Shown piece after piece: positions 43,960 through 55,293 of a stretch of 64,000 nt of DNA. Below the pieces are notes generated by a model. It was not told where the DNA came from. It did not search any database and saw nothing but the letters and a program-made list of their open reading frames with translations. Position 1 is the stretch's first letter. Every line of letters begins with the position of its first letter. Source of the stretch: Tillandsia leiboldiana (Eukaryota; Streptophyta; Magnoliopsida; Poales; Bromeliaceae); contig JAQNDB010000194.1 of NCBI GenBank assembly GCA_029204045.2, positions 1 through 64,000 on the forward strand, written 5' to 3'. The position numbers and the translations under genes are program-made.

Positions 43960-44450
43960 CAAGCAGCCTTTGTCTCATCAAGACGGCTCAACTGGACCTT
44001 TGCCAAAGGTAAGATCCGGTTGCGCAAATCTCTCGTCTCTCGAGCAAGAATTCGCACCGGTCACTCCCGATAGCCCAAGTCCTCGTCTGACTCCAAAGAA
44101 ACGAAGTCCAAATCATGCAAGGAATCCAAATCCACACTTCCCTCAGAACGGATACACCAACGTCCTCGTGGGTACTTGCCAATTCATGGCGGTAGCGCAA
44201 ATCGGTGAGCAACTGATCCAATGCGCTCTAACTCCTCGAATATGCCAACAATTCGCTGACTCAACTTCCCGCGAAAACTCAAATCTACACATTTCTGCGG
44301 ATAGTGATTTCCATAAGTCACCAAAACTCTCTGCCTCCAATTGGCGTAACCTTTCTGTTGCTCCTTAGCAACCACAATGCTGAGAGCTTCCCAATGCATT
44401 CTTACATCCATCCACAGGGTAAGAAGTCCAACATCGGGAACAACACTCAA
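43960..44450 (-). pseudogene. E3 pol remnant (integrase C-terminal part and chromodomain-like end)
   Basis: Minus-strand segments YANWRQRVLVTYGN, GKLSQRIVGIFEELERIGS and VAHRFALPP correspond in order to the gypsy A residues YADQRRRDLEF, GKLSPRFVGPFEILERIGP and VAYRLALPP. Out-of-frame pieces of the following chromodomain-like tail are seen at 43990-44180. Integrase core, RT, RNase H and protease motifs are not recognisable. Confidence 0.68.
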
Positions 44451-46640
44451 TCCCTAACTCTCGAAATCAGCTCTCGGATCTCGGAATCCACGGGCACACC
44501 GATGCGGTCCTTGTACTTCAGTACTCTCGCTGCATTCACTGAGAAGTTCCCTCTCTAATCCTGTCCAACGGAGTGGGTTACAAGTCCAAAACACAAGTTT
44601 TGCCACATTCCCAGGGAACACCACCTTAATCTCAATTCGTCTCAATTACTCTTTCAGCGGCATCTGCTGAGTAACCATCATACTCCAAAACTGCACCGCT
44701 CACCTATTCAAGGCAGCTGCGACCACATTGGCTTTGTCGGGACGTTACTGTAAGCTCAATCATACATCCTTAGTAACTCTATCCACTGGCATTGCCTCAA
44801 ATCAAATTCCTTCTGAGTAACCCAGTATCTCAGGTTCTAGGATCGATAGATATCTCAAACCTCTCTCTATCTCAAGCAACTAATCACAATGATGTTAATA
44901 CCATCCACAGCTTGAACTCCTCAAAGTTATGATGGCACTGCTTAATCCACAACTCTGGACCTCTGTCACTATCATGGATCTAAGCCGAACCCAAACGGCA
45001 ACACTCTTCGCCGGGTCCACTGTCACTCCTGCTGCTATAATAACATGGCCTAACCACAAAATCTTCCGAAGTCTAAGAGCAAATTCTCTTACAACTCGGC
45101 ATCAACTTCTTCTCATAGAAGTTGCAGCACTATCCTTAAGTGCTCCTCGTGCTTAAACTCATCTCGGAAACCAAATCCGATATAATCAAATCAACTGGCC
45201 TTGTATAAATTTAACTCAACTACTAGCACGGCAACTCACTGTAGAGCTCAAACTCACACTGGTTCTACTGCCCGGTCCAAGTACCGCCGGAACACACAAG
45301 TCCTCAAATCCAAAAGGCCGCAGGGCCTTAGTCAATCCGCTTGACCTCACTGTAAGCTCAAAATGTCTCTATCGGGTTCAGACCCTATCTGGCACAGCCC
45401 TCAGCTGTAGGGTTCCACAAAGCCTTCTATGTCCCGCAAGGCATCAACCCAACACGATCCAAATCTAACTGTGCTCGAATCGTCACAGCACTCTCACCGT
45501 TGTGCACTCACAACGTGGCATCACTGCCGTATACCAACGGCATGGCATCACCACCGTGTATCAACGGCGTGGCATCACCACCGTGTATCAACGGCGTGGC
45601 AACACATCGAAAAAAAATACCAATCTCTCGGATCCGCACTGCCGTATCCTCACGACGTGGCATGGGGTCACCCAGACCTCTCGATCCCTCCGATCCGCAG
45701 CTGCGCTAACAGCTCTCTCACTGGCTCACGAGTGATACTCCAAGAGATGCTGCCGAAGTCGGCGCGGTTTCCAAACCACGTCGATCACTATCTCGATCTC
45801 AGTCTCCCTAGACGGCGGCATCAACATCAGACCAGGTAAACTCCTGTCCGGGGTCACACGGCGATAAAGATATTCCTTTAGTCCCGGTGCTGCAGTAGGC
45901 ACCTCTTCTACCGTCGCTAGCAAAGCGACACGACCACGACTCAACCTCTGCCGTGCTCTAGCATCCTCTATAACCACACTCCTCCTGGCCAGGTCCACGG
46001 AGGGTCATGTCCACTCTCGGCAATCCAAGATAGCACAACATTGGGATAACCAATCCCTAACCAACCTTATATCAACATCTCGGAGCTGATGTAGGACTAA
46101 CAACTCTAGGATCAATCCAAGGTCCTACAAAACTGGGCGGAACTGGCAACACTCATACCTGTGCTATACGTGATCTGAAACCTGATCCTCACGTGCACAA
46201 GCCAACAGTCCCATCTCTGGCCCACGCGAAGCTACCCCTGCTCTAGTGAAGCACACACCCGCGGTGTCGGCATCAACATGCTCCAACTCTAATGACCATA
46301 AGCAACCACACCTGATAAGACGCGATCCACTATCCTGGCGTCCTCTAATCAGCTGCACAATTCATCCACAAGATGATGGTGGTCATCGCTCAATCTGCCT
46401 TGGCATCTCAGCTCAATCAGCCTACCGGTAAGTCAGATGAACCGCTGCATCCTGAAGGGGTAGTGGGGTGCCGTCGCAGGCGGCAAATCCAAGAACACCA
46501 CTCTGGGACCCTCTGCCTGAAGATGTCCTGACTAAACACATGAAAAACATCGCCCTCATCCTGAAGTCACTCTATGGCGAAGAATGCGGCTCCCCGCAAA
46601 GACATACTCATCCTAGCACTGCTGCCGGTGCCTCGGCTGT
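44451..46640 (-). other. E3 interior, heavily decayed retroelement sequence
   Basis: No domain can be read with confidence. A short repeat GGCATCACCACCGTGTATCA (45545-45600) occurs about twice with variants. 45340-45410 corresponds to 7855-7915 of E1. 46070-46260 corresponds to the E4 piece at 28850-29010. Confidence 0.5.
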
Positions 46641-47480
46641 CGAGAACCTCCTAGTCTCTGTCTCCTCTGAGACTCATGATCCTGTGACTGGAATCATGGC
46701 AACCTCGATCCACTCGACTATCCCAAAATCAGGCGATACTGGACATCTCTCTCTGGAGCTAGTCCCTCGCTCTCCGTCCCTCTCGGACATGATCACAGAC
46801 CTCAGTCAATTCATCGGGCATGCACAACCGCCGCATCTGAAGTCGCTCGTCGAGAATATCCAAAATGATAACCTCTCGAAGCAGTCCCCTCTCAAACATG
46901 ATCAATCTCCTGGGCCTCATCCTGGGCGACATGGGGCACTCTGCTCAACAATCATAGAAACTCGCTCCAAATCCTCAACCGCTCTCCTGATGGTCCAACG
47001 GGACAGACTCGACGCCACCAACACACGGCGTCCCTATCCAAAAGTGCGCAACTAAGGGCACCTGATGCTTCTCCTGGATGAACAAGTCCTCAGCCAACTT
47101 TTCCATGGCAGCAATCCAGTTCCCGGCCTCCCAAGGTTCCAACTCCGCCCTGAAATCTGTAGGGGATGGAACTAGCGGATGCACGACTATCAATCAGCAA
47201 TCTCTCGCTGCTCCCGCACTACTCACAGTGCAAACGGGGCCGAAGTCGACGATGTCGCGGCTGGAGGTACTACGGCGATACCTCAAACGATACTCTCTGC
47301 TCAAACATGCGCATCACGCGCTCCGTGTTCTCTTCCTGGCGCCGCGTCGCCTAAACAACTGAGCTACCTGGGCCCGTAACTCGCAGACCTCGCTCTGCTC
47401 TGTCCATTCAGCCCCCCGCTGTTCGGGCTCCTCATCCGAGGTCAAACACGCCCTCGCCGCTGCACGGCAACACAGGGCCA
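46640..47480 (-). pseudogene. E3 gag remnant
   Basis: Contains WEAGNWIAAMEKLAEDLF, IQEKHQVPLVAHF and SVPLDHQE (47193-46975, minus), the Gag core-like segment shared with E1 and E2. An upstream helix-prone remnant (QEENTERVMRMFEQR in another frame) lies near 47320-47260. Frames are interrupted by stops and shifts. Confidence 0.75.
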
Positions 47481-47752
47481 ACAAGAAGAACAGTCACGGC
47501 CAACCAAACCACAAACACTCTCGACCCAATCAAGCGAAATTCTATAACATGTTAACCGTTCTAAAGTATTATGTTGTCTTCAGCCAACATAATCACTTTA
47601 GAGAATAAACATGTAAAATCACTCGCCCCAATCCCTCGGGGGAGGTACAAACTCAATCAGGACTCTCGCTACAATCACGTCTCTCACGACAGTCATCCTA
47701 CTGTCCAACCAATAGCCTAGGGTCACTAAGTCCTCAACGACCTATATTCCTA

Positions 47753-47765
47753 GGCTCTGATACCA
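47753..47765 (-). promoter_or_regulatory. E3 primer-binding site (initiator tRNA-Met)
   Basis: TGGTATCAGAGCC on the minus strand, 8 nt from the 5' LTR boundary at 47774. Confidence 0.93.
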
Positions 47766-47773
47766 CCCTAATC

Positions 47774-50634
47774 TGTCACGCCCCGGGGTCGAAACTGCGA
47801 CCCGGGCTCGCCAACAGATCCGCCATCTGTACGGAAACTGCCGTACAGACGAAGCGCCTACCCTGCAAGAGATCTAAAGCTACACATGCATCAGAGCTGA
47901 AAAAGAACTAAATAGCTACAGAAATCCACTGAACATCTGATATAAATAAAATCTCAGTACAAAGTCTCTCGGCTACAAAAGTACAAGAATCCTCACTGAT
48001 CTCTCAGAATGTCCAGTACAAAAGTGGAGTCATAAAATACCCAAGGTACATCTACCTCTGACTCTCAGTGCTGGTAAGGAACTAAACGGCCACGTCCTCA
48101 CCTCGATCAGCTGCCTCCGCGCGAACCAAGCCGGAACAGCTACCACAGGAACCTGTCACCGCAGCGGGTGTGAGAACTACAGCAAAGGTAGTTCCCAGTG
48201 GGTACCGTCTCAATATCCACGGTATGCCCACCAAGTCTACTGGAGGCACAACAGATAGGTATGCAGATAGATAGATAGATAAAAGCTGGAAGCAGGAAAG
48301 GAACTACAACTAGCATATACCACATCATGCTCAAGAAAACTCAACTCTGATCCTGCTATGCATACACCCTCACTACTAACATGCCTCAAGTATCATGCTC
48401 AAAGGAAAAACTCATCTAGGAACATGCTATGAAACTCACTCACACATATCACCCAATCCCAATGACTGTCCCTCTTTGGACCAGTCAATCAAGCCTGCGC
48501 TCATCTACTGCCGCGCATCCCGTAGGAACGGACTTACGTAGGCATCCACTGCCGCACATCCCGGAGGAACGGACTTACGTAGGGTGTCCCTCTAGGACCA
48601 TCTCAGTAATCACATCGCAGCCTCGTCAGGCTCGGTATCATCATCGCACCCGGGGCGTAGCTCGAGGGGAGCGACCCCACCGAACTCAAGTATCTCAAGT
48701 ATCTCATAACTGGCATGAAAAGCCAGGCTCAGCAGGCTATAACCCACGATCAAACAGATCGGATCTCAATGCTCAACAAGCATACTCAGTCGTAGAAAGA
48801 CTCCACGACTCGAACAGGAAAGCCCAACACTCTCACAGCTATGTCGGAGAATCCTCAACGACTCAAGGCTAAAATACACGATCAAACAGATCGGATCTCA
48901 ATGCTCAACAAGCATACTCAGTCGTAGAAAGACTCCACGACTCGAACAGGAAAGCCCAACACTCTCACAGCTATGTCGGAGAACCCTCAACGACTCAATC
49001 TGATAATGCACGCCCCGTGGCTGAGTCGGGAAACCTCCACGACTCGATCTGCCAGAGCCCCCAAAACTCTCAAGGCTAAGTGGGAGAACCATCTCCACCA
49101 CTAAATCAGAACACGACCCATGATCTAGAGTAACCCAATCAGGGAATACATCCTCAATACCCCGCGAACTCAAGTATCTCAAAACTCTCTCATGACACTA
49201 GAAAGTCATCTCATAATGCTCTAAAAATCCACTCGGCCCTCTGGCACGAGAACACATGCATCCTGAACCTACTCAACCCCTCGGGAAGATCTCAATGTTT
49301 TAAAACTATTTTCAAAAACCCAGTTTTCCTTAAAACAGTTCCGACGATTTTTAAAACGGTTCAGATGCCAATATAAAGCCAACTAAACATGCAGTCTAGT
49401 GTCAAATCACTTCTAGATCATGCTAAAAATATCTGGGGCTTGCAATTGTATTCCTACAATTTTCTAGGCAACTATCAGATTTACCAGCTATGCAAATAAT
49501 TAAGCTAAACATGATCAACATGCATTCAAATAGCTTTAGAGGGCATTCCACACATCTTGAAGAAATTCCAACCCACCTCAAATGCTTTCCGAAGGCCGCA
49601 CCGAAATCGGTGAAGAAACGGGCGAAAAACTGATGAAACTGCACTGTGCCTCTCACGCGCGCGCGCGCCGCCGCGCGTCGAAAAAATCCACGGAGCTCCG
49701 ATCAATCCTCTACAGCACCCAGCTAGGCCACCACAAAAACTCAGCTCAGCCTGATCACTCTACTACACAAAAGCATGCACACACAGTGCTGCGGATTGCG
49801 CAGTAATCCAAGCCTGCTTGCCTCAACCCGAGAGCACAGAAGGGAGCAAGGATGGAAATTAGCTTAATATACCATTCAATTCCATCAATAAAATCCAAGA
49901 GGAGAATCAAAGAGTCCAAAACCACAATCTCCAACAATCAATTTACCTCAATTTTGCTCCCGAGCGCGCACGTTGACCGGGTCAACTCCCACAATGCAAG
50001 AAGCTCACAGACCCTTCTCTTCTCCTTCTACTTCCTCCTCTTCTTTCTCTTCTATGGCAGCAAGAAAAAGGTGGAGGGGATAAGAAATGATGGGTGGAGA
50101 GGGAGCATGTGCCGGGGTATAAAAATCAACGATGGAGTGGTTGGAACAGAAGAAGCCCATACCTCAAGCTACAGTGCACCAAACCGAGCTAACTGGGCAC
50201 TTTCTGTGCTTGTGTACCGGTACCACCCACTTGGTACCGGTACACGGGCCCTGGTTCCGGAACCAAATGGCTGGTTCCGGAACCAAGCCACCCAAAAGCT
50301 CCAGAACTAGCCAGAAAATCTCCGAAATGCCCCGTCAACTCACTTTCTCGCCTCGGGACCTCCGCATCACCCCGAAACCAACCGAACACCTCTGTAAACT
50401 CATAATACACATGTCCCAAGGGAACAACTCACATCAAACCCATCCATGAAACCAATGCTCGACCCGCAAGCTCTCAATCCGACGCCAACTCACTTTTCTA
50501 CAAAAAAGCTTCCGCGTCGCTCCGGGACCACCCGAACCATCCTGTAAACGAAATTAGAACCTGCTGAAGGTATTTCCACAATACCAGGCTGCCCCGTGGA
50601 GTCGGCACACTGCCCGAAACTCCGGTACTCTACA
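47774..50634 (-). repeat. E3 5' LTR (right copy, uninterrupted)
   Basis: 2,861 bp, the same length as the reassembled left LTR. It preserves the undisturbed E2 target (AACGGTTCAGATGCC near 49357-49370). It includes the shared terminal hairpins at its left end, the ~132-bp duplication (48747-49010), the palindrome cluster (50211-50286) and the ~150-bp module (50336-50560). Confidence 0.94.
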
Positions 50635-50639
50635 CTCAA

Positions 50640-50868
50640 CAATCGCAAAACTCGCGAACCTACTCCAGAAGAGGTCGACTCCCCTGCTGCAGGAGTCTAA
50701 GATCCCCTTCCAGTTTCTGCTTACACTGTCAGGAAAATTGGCCCTGAGCAGCAAAGCACGAAACTGGTTCCAAGTCAACAACCGAGCTCCTGGTAGTCCA
50801 ACAGGACGAACTCGACGCCACCAAATCTCGGCGTCCTGTCAGACCATCTCAATCTCAGTACAGCAACC
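50640..50868 (-). pseudogene. E4 gag-region remnant (right piece)
   Basis: Continues the E4 interior interrupted by E3. 50795-50840 (GACGAACTCGACGCCACCAA) matches 46995-47035 in E3 gag. Frames are broken. Confidence 0.6.
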
Positions 50869-51612
50869 ACCTAGTAACTCGACCAGGGCATGTACCCACC
50901 TGGTAACCCGGCCAGGGGTATGTACCCGTCTGGTAGCTCGGCCAGTGGAAGGTGTCCTCCTGGTAACTCGGCCAGGGCATGTGTCCTCCCGGTAACTCAG
51001 CCAGGGCATGTGCCCACCTGGTGACTCAGCCAGGGGTAATGTATCCATCTGGTAGTTGGGCCAGTGAAAAGTGTCCTCCTGGTAACTCGGCCAGGACATG
51101 TGTCCACCTGGTAACTCAGCCAGGGCATGTGCCCACCTGGTAACTCAGCCAGGGGCAATGTATCCATCTGGTAGCTCGGCCAGTGGAAAGTGTCCTCCTG
51201 GTAACTCAGCCAAGGCATGTGCCCACCTGGTAACTCAGCCAGGGGCATGTGCCCACCTGGTAACTCAGCCAGGAGCACCCCTCCTGGTAACTCAGCCAGG
51301 GAAAAATGCCCTCCTGGTAACTCAGCCAGGGAAAAATGCCCTCCTGATAACTCAGCCAGGGAAAAATGTCCTCCTGGTAACTCAGCCAGGGAAAAAATGC
51401 CCTCCTGATAACTCAGCCAGGGAAAAATGCCCTCCTGGTAACTCAGCCAGGGAAAAATGCCCTCCTGGTAACTCAGCCAGGGAAAAATGCCCTCCTGGTA
51501 ACTCAGCCAGGGAAAAATGCCCTCCTGGTAACTCAGCCAGGGAAAAATGTCCTCCTGGTAACTCAGCCAGGGAAAAATGCCCTCCTGGTAACTCAGCCAG
51601 GGAAAAATGCCC
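50869..51612. repeat. ~31-bp minisatellite with CTGGTAACTC core in E4 interior
   Basis: About 23 units; the right half is near-perfect repeats of CTCCTGGTAACTCAGCCAGG followed by GAAAAATGCC, while the left half is more varied (GGTAGCTCGGCCAGTGG). The core is the reverse complement of the E2 LTR minisatellite core. It produces a repetitive minus-strand reading frame that is not a gene. Confidence 0.93.
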
Positions 51613-52188
51613 ACACAGCTGGGACCGCCGTCACTCCAAACGGCTCCCACAATAACACCCCACTCATAGGCGAGAAGAACCGACTGACGCGACAAAAATC
51701 CGAAAATCCCGATAAACCGATGCCTAGAACCCCAATCAAACAAGAACAGATTCTAGGCTCTTCTAGGCTCAGCCTATCGAAGTTTTCGATCCTGGGGCCT
51801 GTGGGTTATGGGCCCACCACGCTTCCGCTGCGCGACTCTGATAGTTCAGCCTCCCGCTGTGCGGTATTCATCAGGTGAGGGGTGTGTCCTCTTCACAACA
51901 TGATGTCTCCGGGGTATCGCAATCCGCTGCACAATAACAAACGTCAGGACACAACAACCATACTACCCAATCCGGCGAAAGTCTAAGACATGTCATCCAT
52001 TCCAGAGTATTATGTTGTCGGCAGCCAACATAATCGCTTAGGAACATGAGCATGCCAAACACTCATCCCGTCTCTTGGGAGAGGTAAAAACTCAATCAGG
52101 ACTCTCGCTAAGTCACGACTCTCACGTAGTCATCCTAATGTCCAACCACAAACCTAGGGTTTCTAAGTCCACCACGACCTACAACCTA
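51613..52188 (-). other. E4 leader / start of gag region
   Basis: 51607-51660 (CAGCTGGGACCGCCG, CGGCTCCCACAA) resembles part of the E1 LTR at ~3534-3575, hinting at a chimeric origin. 51960-52188 matches the untranslated leader of E1 at 8830-9064 (AGTATTATGTTGTC, GACTCTCGCTAA). No intact ORF. Confidence 0.55.
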
Positions 52189-52201
52189 GGCTCTGATACC
52201 A
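52189..52201 (-). promoter_or_regulatory. E4 primer-binding site (initiator tRNA-Met)
   Basis: TGGTATCAGAGCC (minus) beside the LTR boundary at 52210. Confidence 0.92.
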
Positions 52202-52209
52202 CTCTAATC

Positions 52210-53196
52210 TGTCACGCCCCGGGGTCGAAACTGCGACCCGGACTCACTAACAGATCCGCCATCTGTACGGAAACTGCCGTACAGACGAAGCGTCTAACCT
52301 GCAGAAAGAATCAACTACAGTACACAGATATCAGAGCTGAAAGTAAACCACTAAAAGAAACTGAAAACCAAACCCTGTACAACTGAAAATAGTACCATAT
52401 CCATCTCCCAAATAGAATCGTATACAAAGTCCTCTGATACAAAACTCAAAAGGGGAGGTATTTCCAATATATACATCAGTGTACAAACTCTCGATACAAA
52501 TATCCTCACTACATCAGTCTCTCAAACTGTAAAATAAAGTACAACTCTATACCTCACAACAAAGGTCTCTCAACAGAGGAAAAAGAAGTAAACTAATCTA
52601 CTGAAGCTCTCCTCTGAAGGGGTACCGCTACACTCCAATGACGGGTAGGGAACTAGCTCGCGACTCCTTCGCCTCGGTCGGAAGGATCAGCAACTGGAGC
52701 AACAGGAACAGGAGAAGAAGTTCCTGGGGAAAAAGACACCACGACGGGTGTGAGAACTACTTCCCACAGTAGTTCTCAGTGGGTGCCGTCAACAAGCCCA
52801 ACGGTCTGCCCACTAAGTCTACTAGAGGTAAAAGATAACAGTGCAATGAAATCTGAACAAGAAAAGCTGGAGCTACTCTACAGCTACCATACCTCTATCT
52901 AGATACTCAAAAAGTGGAACAGATGAAAGTAAAAGAGACCACTCGCACCCAAGGTGCTCAATAGACCCAATCGAACTGACTGCCTCATAGGGTCCAGTCA
53001 AGCCTGCGCCTGTCGACTAGGAACGCTCCTGCCCACTACCACACATCCACATGAGGACGGGATTTACGTGGGGCGTCCTGTCCGACTAACTCATCCCTCG
53101 CGCAAAACTGCCTCACAGGCCCATCGTTGCTTCCACTGCGGAAAACTGCCTCAACAGGCCAACCATCGTATCCACAGCGGCATCTCAGGACGCGAC
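52210..53196 (-). repeat. E4 5' LTR, first part (before copia insertion)
   Basis: It starts with the shared terminus TGTCACGCCCCGGGG and both CAGTTT-loop hairpins (slightly changed flank). It is interrupted at 53196 by the copia element and resumes at 63655. Confidence 0.9.
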
Positions 53197-54536
53197 TGTT
53201 GGGTTATATGTAATAAGGATCTAAATAGGGGAAAAAACACCTAGAGGGGGGTGAATAGGTGTAAACGTATAAACACTCAAAAATCATTGCGATAAAAACC
53301 CAATTGCGGAAATAAAAATAATACGCAAGATTTTTACGTGGAAAACTCCATCACCGGAGTAAAAAACCACGGGACCGATAACACGGCAGAAATCCACTAG
53401 AATTAAAACACGTACAAGGTGATTTACCGTACACACTTACGACTCAACCTTTTCCATACGCTCCTAGAGGATCTTCTCCGCTCGCTCCACGACGCTTCTC
53501 GAATCCACGATCTGCGCCCAACGCCGAATCCACGGCGTCCAACGTCGAATCCACGACATCCGACCGAATCCACGGTCTTCACCCAATAGCACCCTTCGAA
53601 TCCACGAACGTGCCTCGCTCCGAATCCACGAGAGCGGTTGAACCTTGAATCCACAAGGACACGCGAATCCACGCGCCGATTTTTGGGGTAAATCGTTGTT
53701 TTTGGTGGTGATGATCCGCCGAATACTTAGATCAAAGATAGATCGGAAATACCATCTAAGTATTCATTAGTTTGATTCAACTCAAGATGTGAGTATGAAA
53801 ACCTAGAATCAAACTAATCAATATAGATGAAGAAACATAGAGTATTCTCTAATGATTTCCTTTCTTCTCTATAGGTGGATCTAGAGCCGTATAAGATGAT
53901 ATATGAAAATGACGGCTATTTGGATTCACACTAGAAAAAGAGGCATAGGGTCTATTTATAGGTTAGAAACCCTAGGAAGGAGATAAGAATAAAAAACCTA
54001 ACATTTCTAGAAATTTTACGGACGGCGATCCGGATCGGATTAGCTGTGATCCGGATCGTCGTAACGAGTCAGGCAATTCCAGAAAAACGAAGGTTCGAGA
54101 TCCGGATCGAAGTGCTTGATCCGGATCGTTCATACAGTTCACCAAACATCAACGTTCGGGATCCGGATTGCGAAGCCTGATCCAGATCGTTCAAGGAAGA
54201 TGGTAAACTCAGTGTTCGGGATCCGGATCAAGAGAGGCTACGATCCGGATTGAACTGGTGTATGAACGAACCACCTTCGGGATCCGGATCGAACAACCTG
54301 ATCCGGATCCTGAACATGTCCCAAGTCCAGTTTTTGATTTTTATGCAATGAAAGATTCTTCCAAGTGTTTCTACACTACAAGAAGTATTCGGATCACACA
54401 AAATCTTTAGTAAAACATACCTGATCCTTTTGAATTCTTCTTTCTTGAGATTGAGTTAAATGATCCAACTTTCTTCACCTTCAATCTTCAAGACTTGAGA
54501 CTTTCACGAAACTACGCCAACTCAAATTCCGTAACA
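53197..54536 (-). repeat. Copia element 3' LTR (left copy)
   Basis: Contains about ten GATCCGGATC or near-matches (54015-54310) upstream, in element orientation, of a TATA box (CCTATAAATAGA, 53951-53962). A CGAATCCACG-type repeat lies at 53490-53670. Ends with TAACA at 54536 next to the PPT. Confidence 0.94.
53951..53962 (-). promoter_or_regulatory. TATA box of the copia LTR (left copy)
   Basis: CCTATAAATAGA on the minus strand, preceded by CCTAGGGTTTCTAA and by the GATCCGGATC cluster. The equivalent is at 63064-63075 in the 5' LTR, where it should drive the genomic transcript. Confidence 0.8.
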
Positions 54537-54552
54537 ATCTCCCCCTTTGGCG
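54537..54552 (-). promoter_or_regulatory. Copia polypurine tract
   Basis: CCAAAGGGGGAGAT (minus) abuts the 3' LTR. Two further GGGGGAG tracts lie in the 3' non-coding part: 55132-55150 (GTGACAAAAAGGGGGAGAG) and 57370-57384 (CCAATTGAGGGGGAG). Multiple PPT-like tracts are known for Sireviruses. Confidence 0.85.
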
Positions 54553-55293
54553 GTTTCGTGACAAAACACAGATCCACTAAAGAAAATTCAAAAAGATATT
54601 TTTGTTGCTATCACCATACAACAAAAATTTACAATGGAGATCCAAAAATTTAAAAACATGAGATAAACTCCTAAAACAGACTCTAGACTTAGACATCTGT
54701 ACTCTCTGCACAAGGAAATCATTCTTGACAAAAAGAGATCGTTAGATACCTCAAGAATATTTAGCATACAAAACCTAGTACAGAGATAGAGTTTATCTGA
54801 TCATCATGACATTTGAGAATTCAGATATGTAAGAGAATCATAGTCAAAAACCAACATATCTTCTATGCAATCAAAAAAAAATGTCATGTTAGTGAACATC
54901 AACTTGTTAGTTATATTACATGCCCAAATAGTTAGTCGAATAGTTAGTCGAGGCATGCATTCAAAACAAATGAAAACCAAAAGTTGAAGTTCTATTTACT
55001 TCGATGTTCACACATTCACATCATCATTGTTCAAGTTCATTGTTCAAGTTCCCTTGATGTTCACTTACCTTGATGTTCACATCACATCATTGTTCAAGTT
55101 CATTGTCATTGTTCAAGTTCCCCTCTAAACTCTCTCCCCCTTTTTGTCACAAACAAAGCCAAAATCACAAAAACTTTAAGGAGAGTTAAATAGAACAAAA
55201 TAAAGAAACTCCTGAGAACTAAATAAGAACAAAAACTTAAAAACCTGCAAAAGAAAGAGGTTAAAAATCTGCAAAAGAATAAAAAGAAGGGAA
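54553..55293 (-). other. Copia 3' non-coding region
   Basis: AT-rich, no ORF. Repeats of GTTCAAGTTC and TTGATGTTCAC lie at 55020-55125, and a second PPT-like tract at 55132-55150. Confidence 0.7.

Larger units (their letters stand above)
29723..50634 (-). mobile_element. E3: complete non-autonomous Ty3/gypsy-like element carrying E2
   Basis: The target duplication CTCAA is at 29718-29722 and 50635-50639. The left (3') LTR is 29723-31312 plus 42581-43851, split by E2; the right (5') LTR is 47774-50634. Without E2 and its duplicated GTTCA both LTRs are exactly 2,861 bp. The 3.9-kb interior (43852-47773) has PPT, broken pol, broken gag and PBS. I noted fewer than ten substitutions between the LTRs, so insertion is recent despite the lack of an intact coding sequence. 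Confidence 0.94.

Noticed and set aside
50997..51743. 248-codon frame with repeated FPWLSYQEGI peptide; a 185-codon frame on the other strand
   Set aside because: Follows the 31-bp minisatellite of E4, with no promoter or homologue recognisable. The same reasoning removes the 34116-34670 and 41335-41889 frames.
53424..53672. Open frame rich in DSRGF-like repeats, and its copy at 62537-62785
   Set aside because: Lies within the copia LTR and reflects CGAATCCACG repeats; duplicated only because the LTR is.
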